From NCBI GenBank assembly GCA_030141605.1, contig JAQGDQ010001683.1, forward strand, positions 1 to 29,685: 29,685 nucleotides of DNA, given 5' to 3'. A model generated the notes under the pieces. The model searched no databases, was not told the DNA's origin, and worked only from the letters and a program-made list of their open reading frames with translations. Position numbers and translations under genes: made by a program. Source of the stretch: Tubiluchus corallicola (Eukaryota > Priapulida > Priapulimorpha > Priapulimorphida > Tubiluchidae). Position 1 is the first letter of the stretch. The number at the start of each line of letters is the position of its first letter. Positions 1-9,700 of the stretch are shown one piece after another.

Positions 1-20
1 TACATTAAACGTACAGTAAA

Positions 21-329
21 CAGTAAAGCGTGAATTACTGTTTGTAGACTGCTATATATGCCACACCAAACAGACACAGTAAAGCATGAATTACTGTTTA
101 TAGACTTGCTATATATGTGGCACCAAACAGACACAGTAAAGCATGAATTACTGTTTGTAGACTTGCTATATATGCGGCACCAAACAGACACAGTAAAGCA
201 TGAATTACTGTTTGTAGGCTGCTACATATGCTGCAGCAAACAGACACAGTAAAGCATGAATTACTGTTTGTAGACTGCTATATATGCAGCACCAAACAGA
301 CACAGTAAAGCATGAATTACTGTTTGTAG
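21..329 (+). repeat. Left-arm subterminal 57-bp tandem repeat (6 copies)
   Basis: Six copies start at 21, 77, 134, 191, 247 and 303, each beginning CAGTAAAGC. Each unit has a small hairpin, ACAGTAA and TTACTGT around an 8-base loop, followed by a TATATGC segment. The 64-residue open frame over this stretch repeats with the DNA and is not a believable protein. Confidence 0.9.
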
Positions 330-1196
330 AATTCTGTACGGTAAATTAAGCAAGAAGCAACTAAACAATGCTACCAAACTGACACTGAAAACACTTGCAT
401 AATTCTGAGCACCATCAGCTATTACAAACAGGTGCCAGTCTACAACAAATTACACAGTAAATAAATGGGCACCTAGATGGGTGAACTCTCGCATTAAGCA
501 ACACGAACAAAAAAGAAACATCACAATCGTGTTTGTGTTTGCAGCCTGTAAAGCTAAGGGTGTAAAAATGAATTTTACAAAGTCGTGACGTCACTAGATT
601 TATTTCAAGTCAAATTTCTTTCACAAAGCGTATCAACTAGGTAAAAGGACGAAACTACACTCTTTCCATGCTATCTGTCCAAGCTTGAACAGCCTGCTAC
701 ACTGATAAGCGTAGTTACTCGGTAACAATGAAATGTATTCAATTTCAGTGGAAATGCGGATAACTATTGTCGTCAGCTCCATAATCCGCACGGAAAACGT
801 TCACACGACATCCAGTTTCAAACTATTTTGTTGTGTGAAATTTTTATCTCTGACGTTCTTTGCTAGGACAAAACGTTTTGCCGCAAGAGCACGGGCATAA
901 ACACCTGACAGTACGTGATGATATGTCGCTTAGGAAAAAATAAGAAATTGGCAAAACCAGTTCACACGCACCATTTCAGCTTAAACGAACGCTCTTAATT
1001 TGGCCACAAAACTGTCGAAAAAAGTTTTGGTTCTCACAAATACGAAGTAGAAAGCGCAAAATGAGTAAACTTGATCGGTTCGTTTCCATTCGGAGCAGCT
1101 GTGGCTTGTAAAAATGGCTGGTCCACCTTTCCAAGTTGAAGAAAAAACTTGCAGCTGTTCACGACATAAGAAAACTGTGATATGTTAAATACTCAA

Positions 1197-1368
1197 TGTT
1201 TTTAGCCAAAAGTCACTCATTCGGTGACCACCGAATGAGTCATTTTGGCTAAAAACAGCGAGTATTTGAAGATTTGGTGACCAATGAATGAGTGATTTTT
1301 GGACTAAAAACATCGAGTATTTGAAGATTTGGTGATCACCGAATGAGTGATTTTTGGCTAAAAACATT
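1197..1368. repeat. Spacer of the giant palindrome: nested palindrome and 54-bp repeats
   Basis: The centre contains a second, smaller palindrome (about 1197-1257). Its core is a perfect 12-bp stem, ACTCATTCGGTG (1215-1226) against 1229-1240, with a 2-base loop. It is followed by two 54-55-bp direct repeats (1260-1314 and 1315-1368), each starting GAGTATTTGAAGATTTGGTG and ending in a TTTTTGG-CTAAAAACAT segment. The spacer is thus built from the inner end of the arms. Confidence 0.8.
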
Positions 1369-2236
1369 GAGTATTTAACATATCACAGTTTTCTTATGTC
1401 GTGAACAGCTGCAAGTTTTTTCTTCAACTTGGAAAGGTGGACCAGCCATTTTTACAAGCCACAGCTGCTCCGAATGGAAACGAACCGATCAAGTTTACTC
1501 ATTTTGCGCTTTCTACTTCGTATTTGTGAGAACCAAAACTTTTTTCAACATTTTTGTGGCCAAATTAAGAGCGTTCGTTTAAGCTGAAATGGTGCGTGTG
1601 AACTGGTTTTGCCAATTTCTTATTTCTTTCCTAAGCGACATATCATCACGTACTGTCAGGTGTTTATGCCCGTGCTCTTGCGGCAAAACGTTTTGTCCTA
1701 GCAAAGAACGTCAGAGATAAAAATTTCACACAACAAAATAGTATGAAACTGGATGTCGTGTGAACGTTTTCCGTGCGGATTATGGAGCTGACGACAATAG
1801 TTATCCGCATTTCCACTGAAATTGAATACATTTCATTGTTACCGAGTAACTACGCTTATCAGTGTAGCAGGCTGTTCAAGCTTGGACAGATAGCATGGAA
1901 AGAGTGTAGTTTCGTCCTTTTACCTAGTTGATACGCTTTGTGAAAGAAACTTGACTTGAAATAAATCTAGTGACGTCACGGCTTTGTAAAATTCATTTTT
2001 GCACCCTTAGCTTTACAGGCTGCAAACACAAACACGATTGTGATGTTTCTTTTTTGTTCGTGTTGCTTAATGCGAGAGTTCACCCATCTAGGTGCCCATT
2101 TATTTACTGTGTAATTTGTTGTAGACTGGCACCTGTTTGTAATAGCTGATGGTGCTCAGAATTATGCAAGTGTTTTCAGTGTCAGTTTGGTAGCATTGTT
2201 TAGTTGCTTCTTGCTTAATTTACCGTACAGAATTCT

Positions 2237-2545
2237 ACAAACAGTAATTCATGCTTTACTGTGTCTGTTTGGTGCTGCATATATAGCAGTCTACAAACAG
2301 TAATTCATGCTTTACTGTGTCTGTTTGCTGCCGCATATATAGCAGCCTACAAACAGTAATTCATGCTTTACTGTGTCTGTTTGGTGCCGCATATATAGCA
2401 AGTCTACAAACAGTAATTCATGCTTTACTGTGTCTGTTTGGTGCCACATATATAGCAAGTCTATAAACAGTAATTCATGCTTTACTGTGTCTGTTTGGTG
2501 TGGCATATATAGCAGTCTACAAACAGTAATTCACGCTTTACTGTT
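2237..2545 (-). repeat. Right-arm subterminal 57-bp tandem repeat (6 copies)
   Basis: This is the reverse-complement counterpart of the left-arm array, with the same six units in mirror order. The terminal copy on both arms carries the same GCGTG variant where the others have GCATG. Individual units also match their mirror partner, so the two arrays descend from one. Confidence 0.9.
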
Positions 2546-2660
2546 TACTGTACGTTTAATGTATTAATGTACGTTTCAAACAAAGTAGGTCCCAGAGTGA
2601 ATCCTTGTCAAATGCCACAAACAGCATTAGACGTGAAGTTTTTGGATTAGTCGCGATTTG

Positions 2661-2843
2661 CGATTGCCCATTCAATTCTGTACTTGCTGCGCCATCTCTG
2701 ATTTATTTATGAAACTACAAACGATTGCCCATTCAATTCTGTACTTGTTGCGCCATCTCTGATTTATTTATGAAACTACAAACGATTGCCCATTCAATTC
2801 TGTACTTGTTGCGCCATCTCTGATTTATTTATGAAACTACAAA
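2661..2843 (+). repeat. 61-bp tandem repeat, 3 copies
   Basis: Three units start at 2661, 2722 and 2783 with CGATTGCCCATTCAATTCTG and end in ATGAAACTACAAA. They are almost identical (one C/T difference, CTTGCTGCG against CTTGTTGCG), so the duplication is recent. No coding sense is seen. Confidence 0.9.
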
Positions 2844-3248
2844 TATTTTTACTTAAATATTTCTTTGTATAAAACTTGTTGTCACACACTAGGTCAGTAG
2901 GTTTTTCTTATGTGACATTAAGCAACGGGTTGTCTGTAGAATAATGTTGTTATTATAGATTACTATCATCAATATTACGACACTGTCAGTTTGTGAAATG
3001 AGTAGCAACTCATGCTTGAATTGAAGTGCCTTTTCCTTGTGACAACGACAACCCACAAAACTGCCCCGTTATTTTGTGTATCTCGAGTCCGTCCATAACG
3101 TAATGTCCATCATGTGTTAGTAGTGATATTACTTTTGTTGACTTAAATTTGTCAGCAATGCCATTTGTGTTTATTGTGTTCATAAGTTGTTTTTAACATC
3201 AGAAAGCTATTTCCTACATCAACACTGCAACTATGAACATATTACTCT
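2844..3248. other. Unique AT-rich spacer, no gene seen
   Basis: This is single-copy sequence between two tandem arrays. I see no open frame, splice-flanked coding segment or recognisable transposon end. Confidence 0.6.
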
Positions 3249-5150
3249 GCTTCAGTATTGTGACTGTGAAGCATGTTTACTTGTCACTCTACAAGTGTGC
3301 TTCAGTATTGTGACTGTGAAGCATGTTTACTTGTCACTCTACAAGTGTGCTTCAGTATTGTGACTGTGAAGCATGTCTGCTTGTCACTCTACAAGTGTGC
3401 TTCAGTATTGTGACTGTGAAGCATGTTTACTTGTCACCTATCAAGTCTGCTTCAGTATTGAGACTGTGAAGCATGTCTGCTTGTCACTCTACAAGTGTGC
3501 TTCAGTATTGTGACTGTGAAGCATGTTTACTTGTCACTCTACAAGTGTGCTTCAGTATTGTGACTGTGAAGCATGTTTGCCTGTCACTCTACAAGTGTGC
3601 TTCAGTATTGTGACTGTGAAGCATGTTTGCCTGTCACTCTACAAGTGTGCTTCAGTATTGTGACTGTGAAGCATGTTTACTTGTCACCTACCAAGTCTGC
3701 ATCAGTATTGTAACTATGAAGCATGTTTACTTGTCACTCTACAAGTGTGCTTCAGTATTGTGACTGTGAAGCATGTTTACTTGTCACTCTACAAGACCAA
3801 ACACAACCACTCTACAAGTGTGCTTCAGTATTGTGACTGTGAAGCATGTCTACTTGTCACCTACAAGTGTGCTTCAGTATTGTGACTGTGAAGCATGTTT
3901 ACTTGTCACTCTACAAGTGTGCTTCAGTATTGTGACTGTGAAGCATGTCTACTTGTCACTCTACAAGTGTGCTTCAGTATTGTGACTGTGAAGCATGTCT
4001 ACTTGTCACTCTACAAGTGTGCTTCAGTATTGTGACTGTGAAGCATGTTTACTTGTCACTCTACAAGTGTGCTTCAGTATTGTGACTGTGAAGCATGTTT
4101 ACTTGTCACTCTACAAGTGTGCTTCAATATTGTGACTTAAGAAGCATGTCTACTTGTCACTCTACAAGTGTGCTTCAGTATTGTGACTGTGAAGCATGTT
4201 TACTTGTCACTCTACAAGTGTGCTTCAGTATTGTGACTGTGAAGCATGTTTACTTGTCACTCTACAAGTGTGCTTCAATATTGTGACTTAAGAAGCATGT
4301 CTACTTGTCACTCTACAAGTGTGCTTCAGTATTGTGACTGTGAAGCATGTTTACTTGTCACCTACCAAGTCTGCATCAGTATTGTGACTGTGAAGCATGT
4401 TTACTTGTCACCTACCAAGTCTGCATCAGTATTGTAACTATGAAGCATGTTTACTTGTCACTCTACAAGTGTGCTTCAGTATTGTGACTGTGAAGCATGT
4501 TTACTTGTCATTCTACAAGTGTGCTTCAGTATTGTGACTGTGAAGCATGTCTACTTGTCACTCTACAAGTGTGCTTCAGTATTGTGACTGTGAAGCATGC
4601 TTACTTGTCACTCTACAAGTGTGCTTCAGTATTGTGACTGTGAAGCATGTCTACTTGTCACCTATCAAGTCTGCATCAGTATTGTGACTGTGAAGCATGT
4701 TTACTTGTCACTCTACAAGTGTGCTTCAGTATTGTGACTGTGAAGCATGTCTACTTGTCACCTATCAAGTCTGCTTCAGTATTGTGACTGTGAAGCATGT
4801 TTACTTGTCACTCTACAAGTGTGCTTCAGTATTGTGACTGTGAAGCATGTCTACTTGTCACCTGTCAAGTCTGCATCAGTATTGTGACTGTGAAGCATGT
4901 TTACTTGTCACTCTACAAGTGTGCTTCAGTATTGTGACAGTGAAGCATGTTTACTTGTCACCTATCAAGTCTGCATCAGTATTGTGACTATGAAGCATGT
5001 TTACTTGTCACTCTACAAGTGTGCTTCAGTATTGTGACTGTGAAGCATGTTTACTTGTCACCTATCAAGTCTGCATCAGTATTGTGACTATGAAGCATGT
5101 TTACTTGTCACCTATAAAGTCTGCATCAGTATTGTAACTATGAAACACGT
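3249..5150 (+). repeat. 50-bp minisatellite, about 38 copies
   Basis: Units begin GCTTCAGTATTGTGACTGTG every 50 bp from 3249 to about 5150, with one 23-bp insertion near 3796. Two main unit types occur, CACTCTACAAGTGTGCTTC and CACCTATCAAGTCTGCATC. In the right third (about 4640-5100) they alternate almost strictly, giving a 100-bp higher-order unit. Each unit carries two inverted repeats, GCTTCA..TGAAGC and ACTTGT..ACAAGT. Open frames of 63-70 codons here are accidental: the period is not a multiple of three and the frame rotates until a TGA is met. Confidence 0.95.
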
Positions 5151-5180
5151 TCGCTTGTAACTCGAGATCAGCATTGCGAC

Positions 5181-5331
5181 TATGAACGTGTTCATTCGAG
5201 ATTAGAATGAAAACAATTTCTGTGCCACGTTTAATCTGCCAAAATGAGTCGTGCGTTGAACGTGTTCATTTGAGATTAGGATTAAAATAATTCTTTGTGC
5301 CATTTTTAGTTTGCCAAACCGAGTAGTGCAT
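5181..5331 (+). repeat. Diverged 73-bp duplication
   Basis: Two copies start at about 5184 and 5257 with GAACGTGTTCATT followed by GAGATTAG, and both continue to a TTTGTGCCA- or CTGTGCCA-like segment. They differ at many positions, so the duplication is older than the flanking arrays. Confidence 0.75.
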
Positions 5332-5454
5332 TCCTTTAAAAAGATGATACTGGGTGTTTCTACTTATCCAACGTTTTTAAACACCTAATGTGATTATAGG
5401 TTAACAATGAGACAAAACAGTTAATTAAACCGCAACACAGATTTTGCGTTCAAC

Positions 5455-5752
5455 TGTTACATTGTGCATTAAGTTGCAAGACGTGCATTAAGTTGCAAGA
5501 CATTGTGCATTAAGTTGCGAGACATTGTGCATTAAGTTGCAAGACATTGTGCATTAAGTTGCGAGACATTGTGCATTAAGTTGCGAGACATTGTGCATTA
5601 AGTTGCAAGACATTGTGCATTAAGTTGCGAGACATTGTGCATTAAGTTGCAAGACATTGTGCATTAAGTTGCGAGACATTGTGCATTAAGTTGCAAGACA
5701 TTGTGCATTAAGTTGCGAGACATTGTGCATTAAGTTGCAAGACATTGTGCAT
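5455..5752 (+). repeat. 22-bp minisatellite, 13 copies
   Basis: The unit is GCATTAAGTTGC(A/G)AGACATTGT. Thirteen copies are present; the first junction is shortened by three bases. The A/G position reads A A G A G G A G A G A G A, so much of the array is really a 44-bp dimer repeat. Confidence 0.95.
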
Positions 5753-5755
5753 TGT

Positions 5756-6105
5756 TTTTGCTCACTTTAAATGCAGCTATGACAGTTTATTGAGAAACTT
5801 ACGTTGATGTTTACAGAATTCAGTATTTATCGCGTGATTTTACTTTTGCAGCCGGTAACCGCATTGCTTTTGACGTTCGATAGTATTATCGTAAAATCGT
5901 AATCTTTTAAGAGCGAGATTTTGAGCGTAGCTATACGAAATGTTAAACTCTTGAAGAATCTTTATAATTATTTATGTTGTGAATTTTAAATTTTATCGTA
6001 GTTGTTTATGTTATGCATTAGGTAGAATTTTCCCTGGAATTTTCCCCGGGAGGCAAGTCGGTTCAGCGAAAACCCGTTATTCACAAACTTCCAAACGATT
6101 CGTTG
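5756..6105. other. Unique AT-rich spacer, no gene seen
   Basis: Single-copy sequence between the 22-bp and 47-bp arrays. No coding exon, RNA gene or transposon terminus is recognised. Confidence 0.6.
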
Positions 6106-6375
6106 CACAACTGTTGTTATTGTAGACAGAACTGTTGATACAATTTGAATTCACAACTATTGTTATTGTAGACAGAACCTGGTGATACAATTTGAATTCA
6201 CAACTATTGTTATTGTAGACAGAACCTGGAGATACAATTTGAATTCACAACTATTGTTAGTGCAGACAGAACTGTTGATACAATTTGAATTCACAACTAT
6301 TGTTATTGTAGACAAAACCTGGAGATACAATTTGAATTCACAACTATTGTTATTGTAGACAGAACCTGGCGATAC
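6106..6375 (+). repeat. 46-47-bp minisatellite, about 6 copies
   Basis: GATACAATTTGAATTCACAA recurs at 6137, 6184, 6231, 6277 and 6324, with a last partial start at 6371. Two variants of the junction occur, AGAACTGTTGATAC and AGAACCTGG(A/T)GATAC. Every unit contains an EcoRI-type GAATTC. Confidence 0.9.
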
Positions 6376-6377
6376 AC

Positions 6378-6566
6378 GAAATCAACTTAGATCTCAACAA
6401 ACTTACTTAAATTCGATTCCAAGTGAATTGCTAGTTTGCCCAAAATAGAATAATGATTTTTGTAGATGTCAAATCCACTGTGGTAATCATAATGCATATC
6501 GTAGTGCCATCTATTAGCAACAAGTGGCACTAAATCAACTTAGATCTCAACAAGGTTACTTAATTT
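6378..6566 (+). repeat. Spaced direct repeat pair (about 36 bp)
   Basis: AAATCAACTTAGATCTCAAC at 6378 recurs at about 6531, each followed by a TTACTTAA segment and an AT-rich stretch. The copies are 153 bp apart. The origin is unknown; a partly lost tandem duplication is the simplest explanation. Confidence 0.65.
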
Positions 6567-6819
6567 TGATTAAAAGTTAAGAAAAAAAGCTAAGATTAAA
6601 AGATTAAGAGTTAAGATTAAAAGCTAGGAAAGTTAAGACACCTTGTCGTCGGGTGAACAAAATTTTTGACCGTTTGTGCCAAGACGATGAAACTTTTGAT
6701 TTTTGTTTAACACTTCTCATCGTTGCCGTTGTCGTCGTTTTACTACAAGCCATTTTGCGGACTAGCAATTAACAGTTTTATATGTATCTTCATTGTTGTA
6801 CAAACTGTTTATTCTTGTA

Positions 6820-6848
6820 ATGGATTATTATTATTATTATTATTATAT
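6820..6848 (+). repeat. (ATT)n microsatellite
   Basis: A short run of about eight ATT triplets. Confidence 0.9.
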
Positions 6849-6913
6849 TGTTCGCGAATAAACGACTAAGTCTACTGTTAAAATAAATGAGTTTTTGTTG
6901 AATTTTTGTACGA

Positions 6914-7299
<386 letters not shown>

Positions 7300-7733
7300 G
7301 TCACTGAGACAGAAAAACAGAAGGAAAAAAATCAGAAAATTCTGAACAAAATATTTTTATTACAATAATATGCCACTTAATCACAAACATGATAACAATA
7401 AGAGACACTGGCATTCAAGTCTGATACATCAAAAGGTCAAAGGTCACAAATGCTGTCATACTGACGAGGAAGCTGTATTTTCATAAATACAAGAAGGTCA
7501 AATGTTGCGTGAAATGGTGTTCACACCGTGGACTTCAGCGTACAAAATGTAAAAATTTAAACGCAGTCAATGTAGAAAAAGTGTGTACAGTATTGAAAAA
7601 AAGTCTTATTTTTGCAACCACTAATTATTTGGTAAGATTAGTCACGCTTCCTTTTGCAGATTACTCCAGTCACCATGCCACAAAAACATAATCAGACAGA
7701 CCAATTTATAAAAAAAATGACAAATCGGGTATG
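7300..7733. other. AT-rich spacer, no gene seen
   Basis: Frames of about 60 codons exist at 7509-7854 but have no motif, no splice context and A-rich composition. I do not call them genes. Confidence 0.5.
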
Positions 7734-7735
7734 TA

Positions 7736-7980
7736 CAGGGTGTTCAAAAAAAAAACAGTGGAGTGCAAATATACCGACATACACTGAAATGTACAAAAGT
7801 GACTGGTACACTTACAATTATGCAAATATAATGGTATATTTTAATTTAATTTAATTTAATAATTTAACGACAAATATAATTTAACGTTGTGATGTCAAAA
7901 TTAATGCAAACTCCATGGTAACACTTCCTAGTCATTTGACTGGCATATTTCTACTGCACTGTTTTCTGTGGGACACCCTG
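7736..7980. mobile_element. 245-bp MITE with TA target duplication
   Basis: The left end begins CAGGGTGTTCAAAAAAAAAA, and the right end on the minus strand begins CAGGGTGTCCCACAGAAAAC. Similarity continues for about 40 bp (ACAGTG, AGT, AAATAT and CC are shared in register). TA dinucleotides flank both ends (7734-7735 and 7981-7982), as for Tc1/mariner-type insertions. There is no transposase frame, so it is non-autonomous. A TTTAA-repeat tract lies inside. Confidence 0.85.
7836..7865 (+). repeat. (TTTAA)n tract
   Basis: A short pentanucleotide repeat inside the MITE. Confidence 0.8.
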
Positions 7981-7982
7981 TA

Positions 7983-8401
7983 TCTTTTATTGTTGTTACA
8001 TGCTTGCATCATCAAGTAGTAAGTTACATTTGTCAAAATGGCGTACGGATACATACGGGTAAACTGTCATGTGCGATTTACTGTCATGTGAGAAAATAGT
8101 CCGACAACAAAAGCAGCGGGCGCAATTTCGATATTTGAACACATAACAAAATCATTTTAGCATAACAAACGACACTGGACCAAATTTACATTAGAAAACA
8201 TGGAGCAATATTATAACGGACGCCCTCCACGCACACCAAGTCACAAAAACGGAGCAGCGGCGGCAACAACAACAACAACAACAACAACAATAATGAAGGA
8301 TATTTTTTTATATGTACAATCACATTAAATGATGATAACTTGTTATGTACATTGGGCAAAAAACCGAAACACTAATTCGCAAAAACGTTAGTACTTAGTG
8401 C
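7983..8401. other. Spacer with (CAA)n microsatellite
   Basis: A pure CAA repeat of nine or so units lies at 8264-8291. The remainder is single-copy, and I see no gene. Confidence 0.7.
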
Positions 8402-8402
8402 A

Positions 8403-8632
8403 TACGGGGTGTCCAAGAAAAACCGACCCCGCTGATACGGGGTGTCCAAGAAAAAGCGACCCCGCAGAATAACAAGTGCATTTTGCAACACGGGTGCTCG
8501 GGGGACGCGTATCGTTTCAATTGCAACGAGTGGCTCTTCAACATTGAGGAGAGGTTGGTGTCCACACAGCGCAATTGAAAAGAGGCGCTCAGCATGACAC
8601 AAATTGCTCTTCTTCAACCGACAGAATTGCAC
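8403..8632. mobile_element. Duplicated transposon-like terminus and adjoining remnant
   Basis: TACGGGGTGTCCAAGAAAAA occurs twice, at 8403 and 8437, each followed by a C/G difference and CGACCCCGC. TACGGGGTGTCC resembles Tc1/mariner-type ends and the CAGGGTGTCC end of the MITE at 7736. A minus-strand frame runs from 8632 into this terminus, as expected for a transposon fragment. I recognise no transposase motif and find no matching opposite end, so this is probably a truncated copy. Confidence 0.45.
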
Positions 8633-8744
8633 GCAGCAATATATAAGGATTATATGTACACGTTTATTATGAGGTTAGTACCTACGAACTGGTAGGTGTG
8701 ATCAACACTGTGTTTGTATATTAAATCTTGGAATTTTTGTTCCA

Positions 8745-8998
8745 GAAAAAGAGAGCGCGGGGGCGGATAGAGAAAGAATGTGACAGAGAGAGAGAGAGTG
8801 GGAAGAAAAAGAGAAGTAGGAGAAAGAGAAAGAGAAAGGGGGGGGGAAGGGAATAGAGAAAGAGAGAGGGGGAGAGAGAGAGGGGGGAAGGGGATAGAGA
8901 CAGAGAGAGAGTAGGAAGAAAAAGAGAAGTAGGAGAGAGAGAGAGGAAGAGAGAGAGAAAGAGGAGACAGAAGAGAAAGAGAGGGGGAGAAAGAAGAG
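8745..8998 (+). repeat. Purine-rich (GA)n tract
   Basis: About 255 bp of nearly pure A/G with GAGA, GAAA and GGGG runs. It includes a duplicated segment near 8811 and 8911 that reads GGAAGAAAAAGAGAAGTAGG. It is much less regular than the CT tract at 6.9 kb. Confidence 0.9.
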
Positions 8999-9156
8999 TG
9001 TTACGTCTAACTAGAACATTACATCAACCGGCAAATTTTCTTTCTAAAAACAGCTACTTGCGTTCGAGACGGTTTGAGAATGGTACAGCGACGGAAATGA
9101 ATCCTTTTTTTGCAACTTACGACGAAACTTATTAATGTGCCAATATAACTACAAAG

Positions 9157-9210
9157 CTGGCCGTTGCGTGCGGCTTCGGCGGCCGTTGCGTGCGGCTACG
9201 GCGCTCGGCC
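9157..9210 (+). repeat. GC-rich 23-bp duplication
   Basis: GGCCGTTGCGTGCGGCT(T/A)CGGCG occurs twice in a row, ending in CTCGGCCGC. It is a small GC island in AT-rich sequence downstream of the endosulfine gene. Confidence 0.75.
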
Positions 9211-9523
9211 GCAATAAGTCTAAATAAATATTGTTCGGATTTGAACACCCTAATCCAAAAGCGCCCGTACCCGGCCCAAAACGTGGAGCCCGTAAAGATT
9301 CCGACCATTAAAACAATTTCACAATAATCTATCGCCTTTCCTAAAGCGTTTTCCCAGCTTTAAAAATTTGCTTTATCAAAAAATGTCAAAGTTGAAATTC
9401 ACTTTTCCATGTTCGTCTAGGGGGGGATAAACAATTAATGTAACAGTCACTAATCACACAATTAATTTCATACATACAGCGCGCAGCATGCAATACTGTG
9501 CCGCGGTCCACGATGGTCCACTC
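9211..9523 (-). other. Presumed 3' untranslated region of ENSA
   Basis: This lies directly downstream of the minus-strand stop codon. I see no canonical AATAAA close to the stop. The first minus-strand AATAAA is at 8668-8663, beyond the GA tract, which would imply a 3' UTR of about 0.85 kb. The true cleavage site cannot be fixed from sequence. Confidence 0.35.
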
Positions 9524-9700
9524 TCACGACACCAGGTGGCTTTTGGTGTGAATGGACGACTTCCGGTTGGGGACAGTCTCGGGCGTGGGAATCGTGTCTC
9601 CGGTGGGCGTCGGTCCGAGCACGAGTTTCTGGGTCTGGAGGACCGAGCGTCCGGCCTTAGCCATGTTGTAGTCGCCAGAGTCAAAGAAGTTTGGTTTCTG
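9524..9700 (-). CDS. ENSA: ENSA coding exon 4 (C terminus)
   Basis: Encodes 58 residues plus TGA. It holds the Greatwall-site motif FFDSGDYNMAKA, the IPTPETVP segment and the C-terminal RKSSI. The exon is GC-rich compared with its surroundings. The acceptor is TTCTTCTTTCCAG, followed at once by CAG, so two tandem acceptors (NAGNAG) are possible; they add or drop one Gln before the motif. The longer open frame upstream of 9700 is intron read-through. Confidence 0.95.
   Translation of the reverse strand, partial: QKPNFFDSGDYNMAKAGRSVLQTQKLVLGPTPTGDTIPTPETVPNRKSSIHTKSHLVS

Larger units (their letters stand above)
1..2563. mobile_element. Giant inverted repeat, Foldback-like element
   Basis: Positions 1-1222 and about 1341-2563 are near-perfect reverse complements, so the block could fold into one hairpin with arms of about 1.22 kb. 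Each arm has, from outside in, a short end, six 56-57-bp tandem repeats, about 840 bp of single-copy sequence, and then a repetitive spacer. Long arms with subterminal tandem repeats and little or no coding capacity are typical of Foldback (FB)-type elements. The arms differ at scattered bases and small indels, which argues against a simple assembly mirror. No transposase frame is visible. The left end coincides with the window edge, so no target-site duplication can be judged and the arm may continue outside. Confidence 0.75.

Noticed and set aside
58-252. 64-codon frame present in both palindrome arms
   Set aside because: It is produced by the 57-bp (19-codon) tandem repeat; low complexity, no start context and no known family.
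3673-4437. Repeated 63-70-codon frames with MFTCHS-type sequence
   Set aside because: The 50-bp period rotates the frame every unit; the frames end at TGA inside the unit and differ only by where they start.
3249-5150. CRISPR array
   Set aside because: Units are contiguous repeats without unique spacers, and the genome is eukaryotic.
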